Shown here one piece after another: positions 1 through 7,566 of a stretch of DNA of 64,000 nucleotides. The stretch comes from Pirellulaceae bacterium (GTDB lineage: Bacteria; Planctomycetota; Planctomycetia; Pirellulales; Pirellulaceae): assembly GCA_022448645.1 (NCBI GenBank), contig JAKVBZ010000009.1, positions 44,849-108,848 of the forward strand, given 5' to 3'. Below the pieces are notes generated by a model. That model had not been told where the DNA came from, did no database searches, and saw only the letters and a list, made by a program, of their open reading frames with translations. The translations under genes and the position numbers were made by a program. Positions within the stretch are counted from its first letter, which is position 1. Each line of letters starts with the position of its first letter.

Positions 1-324
1 GATCCACGCGATGAACGTGTTCAGATGGCACAAAGGCTGCTCACGTTGCAGCAACTCGATTCACCAGTCAAATTTTTGGCGGTGGCCAGCAAAGTCTTTG
101 CTCGTAGCCCGTCACCACCAGGCCGGCCTAGCATCATCTTGCGGGGCAAGGAAAAAGGCACGGTCAGCTCGACGTTGATTTCGCTTGGTGCCAAACCTCG
201 TGATGCGATCTACCAGTACTCGCCAGGCCCACCCGACCAGTATAAATACGAAGATTTCTCGCCACTCCTGCGAGATATTCTCAGTCGCGGACTGCGGGAA
301 GCTCGTCAAAAGGCAAAAACATAG
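1..324 (+). CDS. C-terminal end of a gene cut by the window edge, possibly NRDE/TANGO2-type
   Basis: The reading frame is open from the first base and stops at 322-324, so this is the last ~107 residues of a longer protein that starts outside the window. The stretch GTVSSTLISLG followed by GPPDQYKYEDFSPLLRDIL resembles my memory of the C-terminal part of planctomycete NRDE (TANGO2-like) proteins, where a GT-x-SST segment precedes the end. NRDE proteins are poorly understood; the family has been linked to membrane trafficking or haem handling in eukaryotes and has no settled bacterial role. Identity is tentative because the N-terminal Asn-Arg-Asp-Glu motif, the real hallmark, would lie off the left edge. 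There is no signal peptide to judge. Confidence 0.45.
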   Translation, partial: DPRDERVQMAQRLLTLQQLDSPVKFLAVASKVFARSPSPPGRPSIILRGKEKGTVSSTLISLGAKPRDAIYQYSPGPPDQYKYEDFSPLLRDILSRGLREARQKAKT

Positions 325-820
325 CCCTCTTCCGTTTCCGTTAAAAAATTCTTCCCGTGGCTGAGGCAATGTCAGCTCTCGCCTAACACTCCGGTCGAAC
401 AGGTTCCGGCTGTGGCCACGTGAGCGCTTCCAGCCTTGGAGTATCTGAAGAGGGATTCGAATACTAGCTCGCAGTCCTGTAAGCGCTTGGGTCCCATCCT
501 ATGGGTGAGTCGAAGTGAGCGAATGGTTGATTTGCACTTCGTCAGATAAGGCACCGTCATGCTGCGCCTCCTACAAATGTCGGTACCTGCGATATTCATT
601 CCATCACGGGACAAGTCCGTAAGGATCGTCTTGGCGGTCGAGATCTTTCTTGGCATCTATCGACGACCGTGACAAGTTCTTCGTGGATGTTCTCTTATTC
701 GCTAAGAAACCATGCGCCGTTCCGCGACATATCGTCACAGGCGGATCACGTGCGTGACATACAAAATCTTTTGCATTACATTGACTGGGGTCAGACGACT
801 TGTTCCAACCGCAAATTACC
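325..820. other. Intergenic stretch with nothing recognised
   Basis: About 500 bases between the end of the first gene and the HD-domain gene. The short open frames on either strand encode low-complexity, Arg/Ser-rich translations with no recognisable motif and no convincing ribosome binding site. No tRNA, strong hairpin or tandem repeat was seen. It presumably holds the promoter of the HD-PCD-LarA-like gene group. Confidence 0.5.
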
Positions 821-1396
821 ATGAATCTATCACGAGACGAAGCTTGGGATCTGGTGTGCGAGTACATTCAGAGTGAAAGTTTGCGCTGCCATATGCTGGC
901 TGTCGAAGCCGCCATGGTGGCGTACGCTAAGATTTTTGAGGAAGATGCACACAAGTGGGGAATTGTTGGGTTGTTGCATGACTTTGACTACGAGCGCTGG
1001 CCAGATCCCCCCCATCATCCACTGAAAGGATCGGAGATTCTGCTAGAGCGTGGCTATCCTGATGATGTAATCTATGCCATCAAGTCGCACGCTGACTATC
1101 TTGAGGATTGTCCACGCGTTTCACGCATGGACAAGACGCTGTATGCCTGTGACGAATTGGCCGGATTCATTTCTGCATGTGCTGTCGTTCGTCCAGAAAA
1201 AATTCATGGGATGAAGCCCAAAAGTGTGCGCAAAAAGATGAAACAAAAGTCTTTTGCGGCTGCGGTCAATCGAGATGACATCCTCAACGGTGCCGCCGAT
1301 TTGGGAGTCGATCTCAACGAGCACATCCAAACGGTGATCTTGGCCATGACCGAGATTTCTGGCCAATTGGGGCTCGACGCTACCTCACAGAACTAA
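821..1396 (+). CDS. HD-domain protein (putative metal-dependent phosphohydrolase)
   Basis: A 191-residue protein with the HD-superfamily signature. A first His sits in LRCHMLAVEAAM near residue 24, the His-Asp pair is in GLLHDFDYE near residue 54, and a further metal-ligand His is in IKSHADY. HD proteins bind a divalent metal and hydrolyse phosphate esters such as nucleotides. This one is short and carries no synthetase or response-regulator domain, so the substrate cannot be named. I chose the ATG at 821; a TTG 21 bases upstream would add only seven residues. It is followed on the same strand by pterin carbinolamine dehydratase and a LarA-like gene, possibly one transcript with a 76-base gap. 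No signal peptide, so cytoplasmic. Confidence 0.8.
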   Translation: MNLSRDEAWDLVCEYIQSESLRCHMLAVEAAMVAYAKIFEEDAHKWGIVGLLHDFDYERWPDPPHHPLKGSEILLERGYPDDVIYAIKSHADYLEDCPRVSRMDKTLYACDELAGFISACAVVRPEKIHGMKPKSVRKKMKQKSFAAAVNRDDILNGAADLGVDLNEHIQTVILAMTEISGQLGLDATSQN

Positions 1397-1472
1397 CGCC
1401 AAGATCGTTTCACGAAGCGTGTATTTTGCGTACAATACTGGATTGTCTTTATTGTTTTTCAGGAGCTAAAGC

Positions 1473-1835
1473 ATGGAAATCCAAAACACCGAACAACTTG
1501 TGGCAAAGAAGTGTAAGCCGTGCGAAGGCGGCGTGGATCCCTGTACGCTGGAAGAATCAGAACAGCAGCTCAGCAACTTAAATGGCTGGTACTTAACGCA
1601 CGAAGGGCAGCGCATCCGCAAGGACTGGATCGTCAAGCATTTCATGGCTGGCATGGATTTCTTTCATCGGGTGGCGGAAGTAGCCGAAGACGATGGTCAT
1701 CATCCCGATTTGCACATCGCCGGTTATCGAAACGTTTCAGTCGAACTGTGGACCCATGCCATTGGTGGGCTCAGTGAGAATGATTTCATTCTGGCTGCCA
1801 AGATTGATCTAATCCCGATTGAGCTTCAGTCGTAA
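1473..1835 (+). CDS. phhB: Pterin-4a-carbinolamine dehydratase
   Basis: A 120-residue protein matching the PCD/DCoH family in length and in its signature E-D-D-G-H-H-P-D (about residues 71-78), whose two His residues act in catalysis. Family members dehydrate 4a-hydroxy-tetrahydropterin to quinonoid dihydropterin, regenerating the cofactor of aromatic amino acid hydroxylases. In bacteria without such a hydroxylase the enzyme is thought to serve other pterins, including molybdopterin metabolism. The N-terminus carries an extra ~15 residues with a CKPCEGG segment, common in bacterial forms. A ribosome binding site, AGGAG, sits at about 1461-1465 before the ATG. No hydroxylase gene is nearby. 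Confidence 0.92.
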   Translation: MEIQNTEQLVAKKCKPCEGGVDPCTLEESEQQLSNLNGWYLTHEGQRIRKDWIVKHFMAGMDFFHRVAEVAEDDGHHPDLHIAGYRNVSVELWTHAIGGLSENDFILAAKIDLIPIELQS

Positions 1836-1856
1836 AAATAGAAGGCCAACCAGACC

Positions 1857-3107
1857 GTGCAATACCCATCTACTTTTCGCGTGCAACAACACTTTGAACG
1901 TCCGGTCCTGGACGATGTGGAAATCGCCGTGGCGGACCAACTGCGTCCGTTGGCCACCAGTGGAAAGTTGCATGCCGGTCAGTCCGTCGCCGTGACGGTT
2001 GGCAGTCGTGGCATCGCGAACATCGCCCCGATCACCCGGCAAGCGATCGCGTCCCTCAAAGAGATGGGGGCCGAACCGTTTATCGTCCCGGCCATGGGTA
2101 GCCATGGAGGTGGAACAGCTGAAGGTCAACGTCGTATTGTTGAATCATACGGTATTACCGAAGAATACTGCGGCTGTCCAATCCGCTCCAGTATGGAAAC
2201 CGTCGTCGTCTGCAGCGCCGCAGAGGGTTTTGACGTTCACTTCGACAAACTGGCCTTCGAAGCCGATCATGTGCTGGTCTGTAACCGCATCAAGCCTCAC
2301 TCTCGTTTCGCTGGTGAAATCGAAAGTGGGTTGATGAAAATGCTACTGATCGGATTGGGAAAACATGCCGGGGCTACGATCTACCACTCGGCAATTATGG
2401 ATTTGGCGTTTGGCCAAATTATTCGCAGCGTGGCTGGTGAGGTTCTGGCCAACTGCAACATCCTCGGCGGATTGGCCATTGTCGAAAACGCATTTGATGA
2501 AACAGCAAGCGTAGAATTCGTAGCACCGTCCGATTTTCAAAAGCGGGAAAAAGAACTCTTGCAGTTGGCGCGACAGTGGATGCCAAAGCTGCCATTTTCT
2601 CAAATGGACGTGCTTCTCATGGACGAAATCGGCAAGGAAATCAGTGGTACTGGTTTTGACACGAATGTGGCAGGTCGCAAAGAAGAAGATGACGGCTGGC
2701 CACATCCAGAAGTTCGGTGCATGATGGTCCGACGACTTTCTAAAGCGACCCATGGGAACGCTTGTGGCATTGGGATGATTGATATCGTTACACGGCGTGT
2801 GATGGATCAAATCGACCTGGAAACCACTTGGATCAACTGCCTGACCGGGGGACACATCACGGCAGGTCGATTGCCTATGCACCGTGACACCGACCAAGCA
2901 ACCCTAGACACAGCGCTCTCCCAAATCGGCATGACGGATCCTGCTGACGCGAAATTATTGTGGATCAAGAATACAAAAAAAATTACTGAAGTCGAATGCT
3001 CTGCGCCTTTCTTCGAAGAGGCTCAAGCTCGTGAGGACCTGGAAATCCTCACCGACTTGCGGCCGATCTCGTTTGACGACCAAGGCAATTTGGTAGAGCA
3101 GTTCTGA
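1857..3107 (+). CDS. LarA-like (DUF2088, lactate racemase N-terminal domain) protein
   Basis: A 416-residue protein with features of the lactate racemase LarA superfamily: an N-terminal sandwich with AMGSHGGGTAEGQ (about residues 80-92) and a KPHSRFAGEIESGLMKML segment (about 146-163). True LarA binds a nickel-pincer nucleotide through a Lys and His residues. I cannot align those positions by eye, so racemase activity is not claimed; many planctomycete paralogues act on unknown substrates. No larB/larC/larE maturation genes lie in the window. The start is GTG at 1857 with an AGAAGG-like site about 12 bases upstream. It lies 21 bases after the PCD gene and is probably cotranscribed. Confidence 0.75.
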   Translation: MQYPSTFRVQQHFERPVLDDVEIAVADQLRPLATSGKLHAGQSVAVTVGSRGIANIAPITRQAIASLKEMGAEPFIVPAMGSHGGGTAEGQRRIVESYGITEEYCGCPIRSSMETVVVCSAAEGFDVHFDKLAFEADHVLVCNRIKPHSRFAGEIESGLMKMLLIGLGKHAGATIYHSAIMDLAFGQIIRSVAGEVLANCNILGGLAIVENAFDETASVEFVAPSDFQKREKELLQLARQWMPKLPFSQMDVLLMDEIGKEISGTGFDTNVAGRKEEDDGWPHPEVRCMMVRRLSKATHGNACGIGMIDIVTRRVMDQIDLETTWINCLTGGHITAGRLPMHRDTDQATLDTALSQIGMTDPADAKLLWIKNTKKITEVECSAPFFEEAQAREDLEILTDLRPISFDDQGNLVEQF

Positions 3108-3416
3108 GATACTCCAGCTAGGCAGACCCGCTTCTGTTGGGGGCCTGTTCATCCATGAGTTAAAAGGGTGACTGATTTAGGCATCCGTGGACACCGGATA
3201 GATTTCATCTGTTCATGGCACCTTAGATGGAATCTGCTCGTCACGCCAGGTTTACCAGATAGCAGATTAGAAGCTTCCCTGCGATTAAATCAACAGACCT
3301 CTGCTCGTGGGGCTCCATGGATGTCAACGAAACGTCGAACTAGTTGTGTAATGTCCACGAGCGATTGGATCAACAGATCCGTGGGTGAAGTAAAGAGTTG
3401 TCCGCCAAGTGTTGTT
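3108..3416. other. Convergent intergenic region, nothing recognised
   Basis: About 310 bases between the converging LarA-like gene and the minus-strand orphan. Short frames here have no recognisable motifs and poor start contexts. No clear stem followed by a T-run was found, although a terminator would be expected in this position. Confidence 0.45.
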
Positions 3417-5402
3417 TTATCCAAGCGGTAGTCGAGGCCGAATTGCACTGCCTGTTACTTCGTGCATTGAAGACTTCGCTGATGTCCCTGTTTGCGGAGT
3501 CACGTGGCTCGCTCGAAGACCTTGTAAGTATTCGATACCTGCCACTTCGACATACGGTGGCTCATCCATGGAATCGAATGGTGCCTCTAGTTGAAAGAGC
3601 GGCTTCTGGTCCTTGCCCCATGCTACCAGCTCCAAACGGTCCAAGTTGCTGACCGGTGTCGTGCGAATCAGCAGCAGCGGATCGGATCCTTGAGGCAGCA
3701 CAGGAGCTAGAGGCGAGAAATCATAGTGGATCAACAATTCCTGAATCGAACTGTGAGTCGTTCTTAAAAACACAAAGTCATCAGCAGCTTGCACCGCGTC
3801 TTCGAGAGCTACAACGCCACGCCGAGTAGTTTGGCCCAGCTGCGACGCGGAAAACCCTTGATGTGTAAAGTTCCAATTATCACTGGTGGCAGATTTGCCC
3901 GAGTGCACCAGATCGGCATGTTGCTCACGAATCCATTCCCAGCGTTCGCGAGCGATACTTTCACTAAACGCGGTGTAAGACAAAAGCGTGGTGCGGTCTA
4001 ATTCACCATGTAGTTTCCCGGCGCCGAATGGCCGGTCCAAAAAAAGAGCCATCCCCAGCTCACGCCTCTCCTCCATTTCGGCCAGGTCGGACAAGCTCAG
4101 CTCCAATACGGTAGCAGCTGCGGAGGTTATTAGCCGATCGGTTGGGGTATGTTCGTACAATCGCAGGTGTCGCATTCGCGGATCGACGAGCTGATCATCG
4201 GGGACGGGGGCAAACCCATCCGGTGTGACGCGTTGATTCTCGCCAGGGGAAGTGGGGCGATCTGGGACCAGGTGCCCTTCATATTGGGAGCGACATTGCC
4301 AGGCTTGCCGTAAGGCCCGGCGGCGTTGACGTATTGCCCCAAGACTTGCTGATTCTCCTGGTTCGGCGAGGAATAAATTGGAATATTGTTGAATCAAATC
4401 TAGGTAATCGCACAATACTGCATCGAGAAACAAGGCGTCGGGATAATTGGCTCCGAAATGATGGAATACCTTTAAGTCATACGCGTTAAGGTGTCGCACC
4501 AGATGTCGCAGGATATAGCTGAGTAGATCCACAACGGCGGCCGGACCGAGTAAGTCGGGTTTTGCCCAGTTGCGCAGCAGGTTCGTCAAGTTGTCGACAA
4601 GCTGGGTGTACGGTGATAGTGACAGACGGTGGAACAGTGTTTTCACAACCTGTATTAGATTGGACGAGGTGCGACCTCGGGCGAGCCAACGTTGGTGTAG
4701 CTGATGTGAAAAGAGTTGCATGTGTGAAGCGTCCGCAGAACGAAGCACCGTTTCGAGTACAAGGCTTTGCGTGTGGGCATCCCCACTAGAATCGGTTTTC
4801 GTCGAATGCTTTTCGGTGATACCCCACCATTTCTCAATCACCTCCGCCGGGTCGCTCAAGGACTGGTTCCCCTGGCACGTTATGGGGAAGTAGGAAAGTT
4901 CCCCAAAGGTGAATCCAGGTAGTGGCGACTCCCACGACGTAATCGGTAGGCGGCTACCACCAATGACTGCCCGCGTCACCGACTCCGACAACAGTCCTGA
5001 TACGGAGGACTCCGTCCAATTGTCTCGCAAATGGACGCTCGCCACGAGTTCGGCCAACCATTTTTGCACCTGTCGTGATTCAATCACACGAGGTTGGCTT
5101 TCATACGATTCCCATGCATGGGAAAGAATGTAGCGAACCACATAGATGCGTCCTTTTTTTGCATCCCACTTGAACGCCAAAACTGGAGATGAAGATTCGG
5201 TACCGGGGCTATCTACGAACACATTCCAAGTTTGAAATGTTTTTGTTTCGCGCGTTTGCGTTGCATCCAATAGATGGCCGTGAAAGACTTCCCAGAAACA
5301 CGTATCTTCACGAACATGCTCAACGCGCAACTGACGACCAGCTGCTAGGTAGAAGCGTGCTGGCTGAAAAACGTGGTTCGCTAATAGTGCTTCGAGCTGC
5401 AT
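3417..5402 (-). CDS. Large orphan protein of unknown function, about 661 residues
   Basis: A long uninterrupted minus-strand frame whose composition looks like a real, soluble, mixed alpha/beta protein. I do not recognise the family. There is no signal peptide, no transmembrane segment, and no nucleotide-binding or metal motif that I can identify. Trp and His are frequent (for example VIEKWWGITEKHS), and the middle is rich in Leu-containing helices (LLRNWAKPDLL, VVDLLSYILRHLVRHL). I chose the ATG at 5402 because an AGGAAG site lies about 12 bases upstream; a TTG at 5498 would add 32 residues. It is divergent from csrA, so the 190 bases between them probably hold both promoters. Confidence 0.65.
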   Translation of the reverse strand: MQLEALLANHVFQPARFYLAAGRQLRVEHVREDTCFWEVFHGHLLDATQTRETKTFQTWNVFVDSPGTESSSPVLAFKWDAKKGRIYVVRYILSHAWESYESQPRVIESRQVQKWLAELVASVHLRDNWTESSVSGLLSESVTRAVIGGSRLPITSWESPLPGFTFGELSYFPITCQGNQSLSDPAEVIEKWWGITEKHSTKTDSSGDAHTQSLVLETVLRSADASHMQLFSHQLHQRWLARGRTSSNLIQVVKTLFHRLSLSPYTQLVDNLTNLLRNWAKPDLLGPAAVVDLLSYILRHLVRHLNAYDLKVFHHFGANYPDALFLDAVLCDYLDLIQQYSNLFLAEPGESASLGAIRQRRRALRQAWQCRSQYEGHLVPDRPTSPGENQRVTPDGFAPVPDDQLVDPRMRHLRLYEHTPTDRLITSAAATVLELSLSDLAEMEERRELGMALFLDRPFGAGKLHGELDRTTLLSYTAFSESIARERWEWIREQHADLVHSGKSATSDNWNFTHQGFSASQLGQTTRRGVVALEDAVQAADDFVFLRTTHSSIQELLIHYDFSPLAPVLPQGSDPLLLIRTTPVSNLDRLELVAWGKDQKPLFQLEAPFDSMDEPPYVEVAGIEYLQGLRASHVTPQTGTSAKSSMHEVTGSAIRPRLPLG

Positions 5403-5594
5403 CGTTTGTGCATACTTCCTGGGTCCCCAAGTCACTCTCTGCGGCTTGCCGCATTTGATCTGAGTCGCGGCGATCCGCCATGCTGAGTTTGTAGACAAGT
5501 GGTACCATGCGAGAGGTCACATGCAAGGGGTTGGCTATCCGATTTTGAAGTGGTACCAGCAGTTGTCATCATTTTTTCAAGGAAGAGGTGCATC

Positions 5595-5810
5595 ATGTTA
5601 GTGCTGAGTCGCAAAGCGGACCAATCAATTCATATTGGTGATGAGATTCGCATCACGGTGGTGCGGATTCGCGGCAACCGTGTCAAACTGGGCATTGAAG
5701 CTCCAGGCGAGGTGTCCGTGTTGCGGGGTGAGTTAGTGGCTCCCTTGCAGGAGGAACCAGCAGATGCTGTCCTGGCAAATCCTCCCTCACCTTTGGTGTC
5801 GCGCGGATAG
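5595..5810 (+). CDS. csrA: Carbon storage regulator CsrA (RNA-binding translational regulator)
   Basis: A 71-residue protein that begins MLVLSRKADQSIHIGDEIRI, the near-invariant N-terminus of CsrA/RsmA. The family homodimer binds GGA-containing hairpins in mRNA leaders and changes translation or stability; the RNA-binding Arg near the end of the core (LGIEAPGEVSVLRGEL) is present. The C-terminal extension (about residues 52-71) is variable and Pro-rich. The ATG at 5595 is preceded by GGAAGAGG at 5581-5588. CsrA is often next to fliW in flagellated bacteria; no flagellar gene is nearby, so its targets here are unknown. Confidence 0.95.
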   Translation: MLVLSRKADQSIHIGDEIRITVVRIRGNRVKLGIEAPGEVSVLRGELVAPLQEEPADAVLANPPSPLVSRG

Positions 5811-5948
5811 TGCCTGTTTGCGGGCTACCGGTTTCAACGTAGGGCAGGTTACAGCATAGCGCAACATCTAAACTTAAATGGAGACTTAACATCCATAGAG
5901 GAAATATCGGGCGGACCGAACAAGTGCTCAGACTGACTGCTTAGATGA

Positions 5949-7316
5949 TTATGGAGCACTGACTTGCGTGGATTCGGTGGAATGTCCTTTGCGCACCCAC
6001 TCATTCAGTCCGCCTTTCATGCTACGGACATTCCGATAGCCCAAAGACTTCAGATAGAGCACAGAACGTTTAGAGAATTTACCGATATTGCAGACCATTA
6101 CTAATGGCGCCTCTCGATCCTTGGGCAGTTCTGCTAGGCGTTCGGGCAGTTCCTCTTCGGGAATGTTGACGGAACCGGCAATGTGCATGTCGCCAAACAT
6201 TTCCCCGTTGCGGATGTCGATCACGGTCGGTTTGTCTGCGGTTTGTAGTTGTGCTTGCAAGTCAGTCGCCTTGACGGAATCGTATTTGTTTTTGAGGTTC
6301 TCCATCAATTCGGCGACAAAAGTATCGTTTTTACTAACGGTTTCTGCTGTTTCTACCTGAGGAGGTGCGAAATTAGGGAAGTGTCGCACGATTGACGAGG
6401 CGTACTTGAAGATGTCGTCGGGAAAAACTACCACCACCAGATTGCCCGGTTCGTCGGGAACCATCCGCAGGGCGCCGACAAGTGCCATGCCCGAGCTGGG
6501 ACCTGCGATAATGCTTTCCTCGCGGATTAAGCGGTAGCACATGTCGTATGCGTCTCGGTTAGTGACTTCAGTTTCTTGGTCGTATTCTTCGGGGCGATAC
6601 AATTTCGTCTGTTGCAGCTGGCGCTGACTGCGGACTCCGGGAATATCGTGTCCTTCCTCAGGACAGACTCCCAATACCTGAACCTGGCTGTTTTGTTCTT
6701 TGAGAAAGCGTCCTGTTCCAGTAATCGTGCCACACGTACCCAAACCAGCCACGAAATGGGTGACCTTTTGTTGAGTTTGGCGCCAGATCTCGGGGCCGGT
6801 GGTCCGGTAATGAGCTCCCGGGTTTGCTTCGTTGACATATTGATCCAGGATTTCAAAATCGGGATCTGATTTTGCTTTATCGTGAGCCTTAGCGATGGCG
6901 CCTTCAGGGGCTCCAGGTGCTGGGCACAGTGAGTCATCCAGTTCGACAACGTCACTCCCAAAGAACCTGAGGACGGTTCGTTTTTCCAAAGGGATGCCCA
7001 TCGAGAGTGGCGTTTGTATTCCGTAACCACGCTGGTTGGCAATCATGGCCATGCCCAAGCCGGTATTTCCTGATGTCGCTTCCACCAGGTTCTTTCCGGG
7101 CTGAAGAACACCCCGTTCTTCTGCATCCCGAATGAGGTTTGCAGCCACTCGATCTTTCACCGCGCCAAAGGGATTGAACCATTCTAGCTTGGCGTAAATT
7201 TGGGCGTGCTCAAACGGCACCACTTTATTCAGCCGAACTAATGGAGTTGGATTGTCCTCGTTAGAGAGTAAACCGAGGATCGAGTCGTAAACGCGAAAGG
7301 TGTGATCATCTGCCAT
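5949..7316 (-). CDS. PLP-dependent cysteine synthase / cystathionine beta-synthase fused to a rhodanese domain
   Basis: A 455-residue two-domain protein. Residues ~1-320 are a fold-type II PLP enzyme: the Schiff-base Lys is in FGAVKDRVA (about residue 54), the substrate loop is EATSGNTGLG, and the phosphate cup is GLGTCGTITGTG. Residues ~350-445 are a rhodanese domain with VIDIRNGEMFGDMHIAGSVN and an active-site loop VMVCNIGKFSKR whose Cys would carry a persulfide. The family joins sulfide (or homocysteine) to an activated serine; the attached rhodanese suggests persulfide or sulfide handling near the active site. No CBS regulatory domain is present. It diverges from the sulfite reductase gene, placing both in sulfur assimilation. 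No clear Shine-Dalgarno precedes the ATG. Confidence 0.88.
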   Translation of the reverse strand: MADDHTFRVYDSILGLLSNEDNPTPLVRLNKVVPFEHAQIYAKLEWFNPFGAVKDRVAANLIRDAEERGVLQPGKNLVEATSGNTGLGMAMIANQRGYGIQTPLSMGIPLEKRTVLRFFGSDVVELDDSLCPAPGAPEGAIAKAHDKAKSDPDFEILDQYVNEANPGAHYRTTGPEIWRQTQQKVTHFVAGLGTCGTITGTGRFLKEQNSQVQVLGVCPEEGHDIPGVRSQRQLQQTKLYRPEEYDQETEVTNRDAYDMCYRLIREESIIAGPSSGMALVGALRMVPDEPGNLVVVVFPDDIFKYASSIVRHFPNFAPPQVETAETVSKNDTFVAELMENLKNKYDSVKATDLQAQLQTADKPTVIDIRNGEMFGDMHIAGSVNIPEEELPERLAELPKDREAPLVMVCNIGKFSKRSVLYLKSLGYRNVRSMKGGLNEWVRKGHSTESTQVSAP

Positions 7317-7400
7317 AATTGGCGAATATACCAGATACTGAGCCAGCCTACCAATGTCGCTGATAACCTCTCGCCAAAGGACCCTTGTTTGAACCGATTA

Positions 7401-7412
7401 AGCCAGCTGGCT
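7401..7412. promoter_or_regulatory. Perfect 12-bp palindrome between divergent sulfur genes
   Basis: AGCCAGCTGGCT is a perfect dyad in the 250-base region separating the cysteine synthase-rhodanese gene (minus) from the sulfite reductase gene (plus). Symmetry continues imperfectly outward (TTA on the left, TAA on the right after one extra base). Its place between two functionally linked divergent genes suggests a repressor or activator site, but one 12-mer could be chance. The rest of 7317-7566 shows no riboswitch that I recognise. Confidence 0.35.
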
Positions 7413-7566
7413 CTAAGTGTTGGGGACCTTGGAACTGGACGCAATTGCCTTGGCCGGATGCTTCTGGTAAGTTGCCCATTGGGTGCACCGGCCCGATCTA
7501 TGTGCCGGGGTACTCCATTAGCACGGGGGCTAAGATTCCTCAGCATCGACACCGGGAGATTATGTA

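Noticed and set aside
7317..7566. Riboswitch (SAM or cobalamin type) before the sulfite reductase
   Set aside because: The region has short GC stems, but I could not match a conserved core of any known riboswitch class.
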